A stretch of DNA of 64,000 nucleotides, taken from NCBI GenBank assembly GCA_036971475.1, contig JBAIZL010000008.1, forward strand, positions 29,055,376 to 29,119,375, read 5' to 3'. This document shows positions 58,601 to 64,000 of this stretch, in pieces. The translations under genes were made by a program, and so were the position numbers. Numbering within the stretch: the first letter of the stretch is position 1; each line of letters opens with the position of its first letter. This DNA comes from Prosapia bicincta (taxonomy: Eukaryota; Arthropoda; Insecta; Hemiptera; Cercopidae). The notes beneath the pieces are model-generated. The model was not told where the DNA came from, ran no database searches, and saw only the letters and a list, made by a program, of their open reading frames with translations.

Positions 58601-60049
58601 CTAATACGTTTTGTAGGCGTCGCTGTAAAACTTTTCCCTTCATCATCGTCTTATTACAAAATGACAATCCTGCAAAGAAGGAGTTAATAACTAGAGTGAC
58701 TCTATTTAGTTCGCAGTAATTTATTGTACGTTAAGGTCCATCTAATACGTTTTGTAGGCGTCGCTGTAAAACCTCTCCCTTCATCATTGTCTTATTACAA
58801 AATGACAATCCTGCAAACAAGACGTTACAAACTAGAGCGACTCTATTTAGTTGACAGTAGTTTATTGTACGTTAATGTCCATCTAATATGTTTTGTAGGC
58901 GTCGCTGTAAAACCTCTCCCTTCATCATCGTCTTATTACAAAATGACAATCCTGCAAAGAAGGAGTTAATAACTAGAGTGACTCTATTTAGTTCGCAGTA
59001 ATTTATTGTACGTTAAGGTCCATCTAATACGTTTTGTAGGCGTCGCTGTAAAACCTCTCCCTTCATCATCGTCTTATTACAAAATGACAATCCTGCAAAC
59101 AAGACGTTACAAACTAGAGCGACTCTATTTAATTGACAGTGGTTTATTGTACGTTTATTGTTCATCTACTCTGTTTTGTAGGCGTCGCTGTAAAACATTT
59201 CCCTTCATCATCGTCTTATTACAAAATGACAATCCTGCAAAGAAGGAGTTAATAACTAGAGTGACTCTATTTAGTTCGCAGTAATTTATTGTACGTTAAG
59301 GTCCATCTAATACGTTTTGTAGGCGTCGCTGTAAAACATTTCCCTTCATCATCGTCTTATTACAAAATGACAATCCTGCAAAGAAGGAGTTAATAACTAG
59401 AGTGACTCTATTTAGTTCGCAGTAATTTATTGTACGTTAAGGTCCATCTAATACGTTTTGTAGGCGTCGCTGTAAAACCTCTCCCTTGATCATCGTCTTA
59501 TTACAAAATGACAATCCTGCAAACAAGACGTTACAAACTAGAGCGACTCTATTTAGTTGACAGTAGTTTATTGTACGTTAATGTCCATCTAATACGTTTT
59601 GTAGGCGTCGCTGTAAAACTTTTCCCTTCATCATCGTCTTATTACAAAATGACAATCCTGCAAACAAGAAGTTAAAAACTAGAGTGACTCTATTTAGTTC
59701 GCAGTAATTTATTGTACGTTAAGGTCCATCTAATACGTTTTGTAGGCGTCGCTGTAAAACCTTTCCTTTCATCATCATTTTAATACAGAATGATAATCTA
59801 GCAAACAAGAGGTTACAAACTAGAGCGACTCTATTTAGTTGACAGTAGTTTATTGCACGTTAATGTCCATCTAATACGTTTTGTAGGCGTCGCTGTAAAA
59901 CTTTTCCCTTCATCATCGTCTTATTACAAAATGACAATCCTGCAAACAAGAAGTTCAAAACTAGAGTGACTCTATTTAGTTCGCAGTAATTTATTGTACG
60001 TTAAGGTCCATCTAATACGTTTTGTAGGCGTCGCTGTAAAACCTTTCCT

Positions 60050-63000
60050 TTCATCATCATTTTAATACAGAATGATAATCTAGCAAACAAGAGGTTACAA
60101 ACTAGAGCGACTCTATTTAGTTGGCAGTAGTTTATTGTACGTTAAGGTCCATCTAATACGTTTTGTAGGCGTCGCTGTAAAACCTTTCCTTTCATCATCA
60201 TTTTAATACAGAATGATAATCTAGCAAACAAGAGGTTACAAACTAGAGCGACTCTATTTAGTTGGCAGTAGTTTATTGTACGTTAAGGTCCATCTAATAC
60301 GTTTTGTAGGCGTCGCTGTAAAACCTTTCCTTTCATCATCATTTTAATACAGAATGATAATCTAGCAAACAAGAGGTTACAAACTAGAGCGACTCTATTT
60401 AGTTGACAGTAGTTTATTGTACGTTAAGGTCCATCTAATACGTTTTGTAGGCGTCGCTGTAAAACTTTTCCCTTCATCATCGTCTTATTACAAAATGACA
60501 ATCCTGCAAACAAGAAGTTAAAAACTAGAGTGACTCTATTTAGTTCGCAGTAATTTATTGTACGTTAAGGTCCATCTAATACGTTTTGTAGGCGTCGCTG
60601 TAAAACCTTTCCTTTCATCATCATTTTAATACAGAATGATAATCTAGCAAACAAGAGGTTACAAACTAGAGCGACTCTATTTAGTTGGCAGTAGTTTATT
60701 GTACGTTAAGGTCCATCTAATACGTTTTGTAGGCGTCGCTGTAAAACCTTTCCTTTCATCATCATTTTAATACAGAATGATAATCTAGCAAACAAGAGGT
60801 TACAAACTAGAGCGACTCTATTTAGTTGACAGTAGTTTATTGTACGTTAAGGTCCATCTAATACGTTTTGTAGGCGTCGCTGTAAAACCTTTCCTTTCAT
60901 CATCATTTTAATACAGAATGATAATCTAGCAAACAAGAGGTTACAAACTAGAGCGACTCTATTTAGTTGGCAGTAGTTTATTGTACGTTAAGGTCCATCT
61001 AATACGTTTTGTAGGCGTCGCTGTAAAACCTTTCCTTTCATCATCATTTTAATACAGAATGATAATCTAGCAAACAAGAGGTTACAAACTAGAGCGACTC
61101 TATTTAGTTGGCAGTAGTTTATTGTACGTTAAGGTCCATCTAATACGTTTTGTAGGCGTCGCTGTAAAACCTTTCCTTTCATCATCATTTTAATACAGAA
61201 TGATAATCTAGCAAACAAGAGGTTACAAACTAGAGCGACTCTATTTAGTTGACAGTAGTTTATTGTACGTTAAGGTCCATCTAATACGTTTTGTAGGCGT
61301 CGCTGTAAAACCTTTCCTTTCATCATCATTTTAATACAGAATGAGAATCTATCAAACAAGACGTTACAAACTAGAGCGACTCTATTTAGTTGACAGTAGT
61401 TTATTGTACGTTAAGGTCCATCTAATACGTTTTGTAGGCGTCGCTGTAAAACCTTTCCTTTCATCATCATTTTAATACAGAATGATAATCTAGCAAACAA
61501 GAGGTTACAAACTAGAGCGACTCTATTTAGTTGGCAGTAGTTTATTGTACGTTAAGGTCCATCTAATACGTTTTGTAGGCGTCGCTGTAAAACCTTTCCT
61601 TTCATCATCATTTTAATACAGAATGATAATCTAGCAAACAAGAGGTTACAAACTAGAGCGACTCTATTTAGTTGACAGTAGTTTATTGTACGTTAATGTC
61701 CATCTAATACGTTTTGTAGGCGTCGCTGTAAAACTTTTCCCTTCATCATCGTCTTATTACAAAATGACAATCCTGCAAACAAGAAGTTCAAAACTAGAGT
61801 GACTCTATTTAGTTCGCAGTAATTTATTGTACGTTAAGGTCCATCTAATACGTTTTGTAGGCGTCGCTGTAAAACCTTTCCTTTCATCATCATTTTAATA
61901 CAGAATGATAATCTAGCAAACAAGAGGTTACAAACTAGAGCGACTCTATTTAGTTGGCAGTAGTTTATTGTACGTTAAGGTCCATCTAATACGTTTTGTA
62001 GGCGTCGCTGTAAAACCTTTCCTTTCATCATCATTTTAATACAGAATGATAATCTAGCAAACAAGAGGTTACAAACTAGAGCGACTCTATTTAGTTGACA
62101 GTAGTTTATTGTACGTTAAGGTCCATCTAATACGTTTTGTAGGCGTCGCTGTAAAACCTTTCCTTTCATCATCATTTTAATACAGAATGATAATCTAGCA
62201 AACAAGAGGTTACAAACTAGAGCGACTCTATTTAGTTGGCAGTAGTTTATTGTACGTTAAGGTCCATCTAATACGTTTTGTAGGCGTCGCTGTAAAACCT
62301 TTCCTTTCATCATCATTTTAATACAGAATGATAATCTAGCAAACAAGAGGTTACAAACTAGAGCGACTCTATTTAGTTGACAGTAGTTTATTGTACGTTA
62401 AGGTCCATCTAATACGTTTTGTAGGCGTCGCTGTAAAACCTTTCCTTTCATCATCATTTTAATACAGAATGATAATCTAGCAAACAAGAGGTTACAAACT
62501 AGAGCGACTCTATTTAGTTGGCAGTAGTTTATTGTACGTTAAGGTCCATCTAATACGTTTTGTAGGCGTCGCTGTAAAACCTTTCCTTTCATCATCATTT
62601 TAATACAGAATGATAATCTAGCAAACAAGAGGTTACAAACTAGAGCGACTCTATTTAGTTGACAGTAGTTTATTGTACGTTAAGGTCCATCTAATACGTT
62701 TTGTAGGCGTCGCTGTAAAACCTTTCCTTTCATCATCATTTTAATACAGAATGAGAATCTATCAAACAAGACGTTACAAACTAGAGCGACTCTATTTAGT
62801 TGACAGTAGTTTATTGTACGTTAAGGTCCATCTAATACGTTTTGTAGGCGTCGCTGTAAAACCTTTCCTTTCATCATCATTTTAATACAGAATGACAAAC
62901 TAGCAAACAAGACGTTACAAACTAGAGCGACTCTATTTAGTTGGCAGTAGTTTATTGTACGTTAAGGTCCATCTAATACGTTTTGTAGGCGTCGCTGTAA

Positions 63001-63335
63001 AACCTTTCCTTTCATCATCATTTTAATACAGAATGACAAACTAGCAAACAAGACGTTACAAACTAGAGCGACTCTATTTAGTTGACAGTAGTTTATTGTA
63101 CGTTAAGGTCCATCTAATACGTTTTGTAGGCGTCGCTGTAAAACCTTTCCTTTCATCATCATTTTAATACAGAATGACAAACTAGCAAACAAGACGTTAC
63201 AAACTAGAGCGACTCTATTTAGTTGGCAGTAGTTTATTGTATGTTAAGGTCCATGCAATACGTTTTGTAGGCGCCGCTGTAAAACCTTTCCCTTCATCAT
63301 CGTCTTATTACTAAATCATCGTCCTATCTAGCAAA
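60050..63335. repeat. Homogeneous terminal subarray with dimer-like alternation
   Basis: Most monomers here share TTAAGGTCCATCTAATACG and TTTCCTTTCATCATCATTTTAATACAG. They alternate between AGTTGACAG and AGTTGGCAG variants, giving a loose 282-base dimer. A monomer with GAGAATCTATCAAACAAGACG at ~61343 recurs at ~62752, ten monomers later. The last monomer is truncated near 63335. Confidence 0.75.
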
Positions 63336-64000
63336 CGGAAAATTAAATTCTTTATGTTGCTTCCATTACATGATGAAACCATGTAAACCCTTTAGGCTTT
63401 TTCAAGGTAAGTTGTTTTTAAAGTTCGTTAAGAACTTAGTTTTTTAAGTAAAGATATAAATATATATTTTTAAAATTTTTATAGAAATAAAAGCGTTGGT
63501 TTTATCTTAGTTACATTCTTCTATGAAACAAACTACAATAAAAAAATTAAATTGTTTAATTGATTAATACTCTAATTTATTTTTTGTTTAACATTGTATG
63601 TTTATGGCATGCTAGAGCATATCCTGGTGTTTTTTAAAATATTATAATTGGTCATTGAAAATTTTGTTTTTATTCGAAAAAAGTAGCTATTTTAAGTAAA
63701 TTCTTTAAAAGTTTTTGAAGGTCGTAACGAAAAATATAAGGTTATATCTTAAGAGTTATGGAAAAGGATTAAAAGATACCCTCAGAATCAGTTTTCGCCT
63801 AGATCAAGTGTTTATGTTACACGCGACTTCCCATAGTGAGGTAGTAAGGTCACAGCTTAAATGTACACGGCTACTTTCAATGTTATTAAGGCGTCTGTTA
63901 AAAAATTGACTAAATCAGTTATAGCGAATTCAAATTAAAGATCCTTATACATCATCTTTTGTATATGACTGTAAACGTCGCGACAAAAACAGTTATAAAC
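63336..64000. other. A+T-rich non-satellite sequence, no gene recognised
   Basis: After the satellite ends, the sequence is A+T-rich and apparently non-repetitive. A 64-codon open frame on the plus strand at 63715-63909 has no recognisable domain and begins at a non-ATG codon, so I do not call it a gene. Nothing else is supported. Confidence 0.5.

Larger units (their letters stand above)
27145..63335. repeat. 141-bp tandem satellite, right array (~257 monomers, ~36 kb)
   Basis: The monomer (core CTATTTAGTTGACAGTAG, then TTTATTGTACG, GTCCATNTAATACG, TTTTGTAGGCGTCGCTG, CTTTCCCTTCATCATCGTC) repeats with a 141-base period throughout. Subfamilies change along the array: GATTATATTT types dominate 27.7-51 kb; TAACGTCCATC with AAATCCTTTCTTTTC at 31.4-32.2, 47.3-47.7 and 51.4-51.8 kb; GTAGACGTCGCTG with TTTACTTTC at 53.8-57.5 kb; TTAAGGTCCATC with CATCATTTTAATACAG at 58.4-63.3 kb. 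Because 141 is 3 x 47, open frames of up to 405 codons arise on the minus strand without coding meaning. Confidence 0.98.

Noticed and set aside
85..63335. Regular repeats considered as a CRISPR array
   Set aside because: There are no short repeats with unique spacers and no cas genes. The whole 141-base unit is repeated, as in eukaryotic satellites.
80..63335. Telomeric repeat or CENP-B box in the satellite
   Set aside because: I see no TTAGG/TTAGGG-type telomere tract and no match to the CENP-B box in the monomer. The TTAGGTAAAG minisatellite units are too long and degenerate to be telomeric.
63715..63909. 64-codon open frame near the right edge of the window
   Set aside because: It starts at a non-ATG codon and shows no recognisable domain, promoter or polyadenylation signal. 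It could be the edge of something larger outside the window, but this cannot be supported here.

Overview
The window looks like animal nuclear DNA, most likely from an arthropod or another invertebrate. It is A+T-rich and dominated by satellite DNA. Embedded in it is one complete but decayed Maverick/Polinton-type (adintovirus-like) element whose cargo includes a matrix-metalloproteinase gene and a BIR-domain gene. Nothing looks bacterial: there are no Shine-Dalgarno sites, TATA boxes and AATAAA signals flank the genes, and one 5'-UTR intron is plausible. I cannot name the species.

Layout: (1) ~80-2659, about 18 copies of a 141-bp satellite. (2) 2660-6919, gene-free repetitive DNA: a ~312-bp composite repeat, a ~28-bp G+C-richer minisatellite, a ~40-bp degenerate repeat, and a ~37-bp minisatellite of about 1.7 kb. 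(3) 6926-27060, a 20,135-bp Polinton with perfect 6-bp target-site duplications (CACTGG at 6920-6925 and 27061-27066) and terminal inverted repeats of 332 bp (left) and 577 bp (right, enlarged by a C-rich minisatellite). (4) 27067-~27144, a short flank. (5) ~27145-63335, about 257 more copies of the same 141-bp satellite in several subfamilies with multi-kilobase internal duplications. (6) 63336-64000, A+T-rich sequence with no recognisable gene.

The Polinton has two convergent blocks. On the plus strand: three unidentified small genes, a DEDD-exonuclease-like protein, retroviral-type integrase, FtsK/HerA-type packaging ATPase, a DUF8207-like protein, a 133-aa protein, a phospholipase-A2-like capsid protein in the same frame as the adenovirus-type protease, a penton-like protein, a 51-aa protein, the double-jelly-roll major capsid protein and a BIR protein. 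On the minus strand, reading inward from the right end: a matrix metalloproteinase, dUTPase, three tandem copies of an unidentified acidic-tract gene, and protein-primed family-B DNA polymerase. The blocks meet at 17184-17665, where facing polyadenylation signals sit. Together these genes would supply replication (PolB, dUTPase), integration (integrase), virion assembly (capsid proteins, protease, ATPase) and host interaction (BIR, metalloproteinase).

Nearly every long gene carries nonsense codons (TAA, TAG and TGA all occur) and/or frameshifts, so this copy is an endogenous fossil. The BIR gene, the 133-aa gene, the 51-aa gene, the DEDD-like gene and the full-length acidic-tract gene remain open. 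The right end is structurally odd. A partial TIR copy lies upstream of the metalloproteinase gene, and a stretch matching the sequence just inside the left TIR lies 2.2 kb inside the right end. This suggests that the metalloproteinase cassette was added within a once longer TIR.
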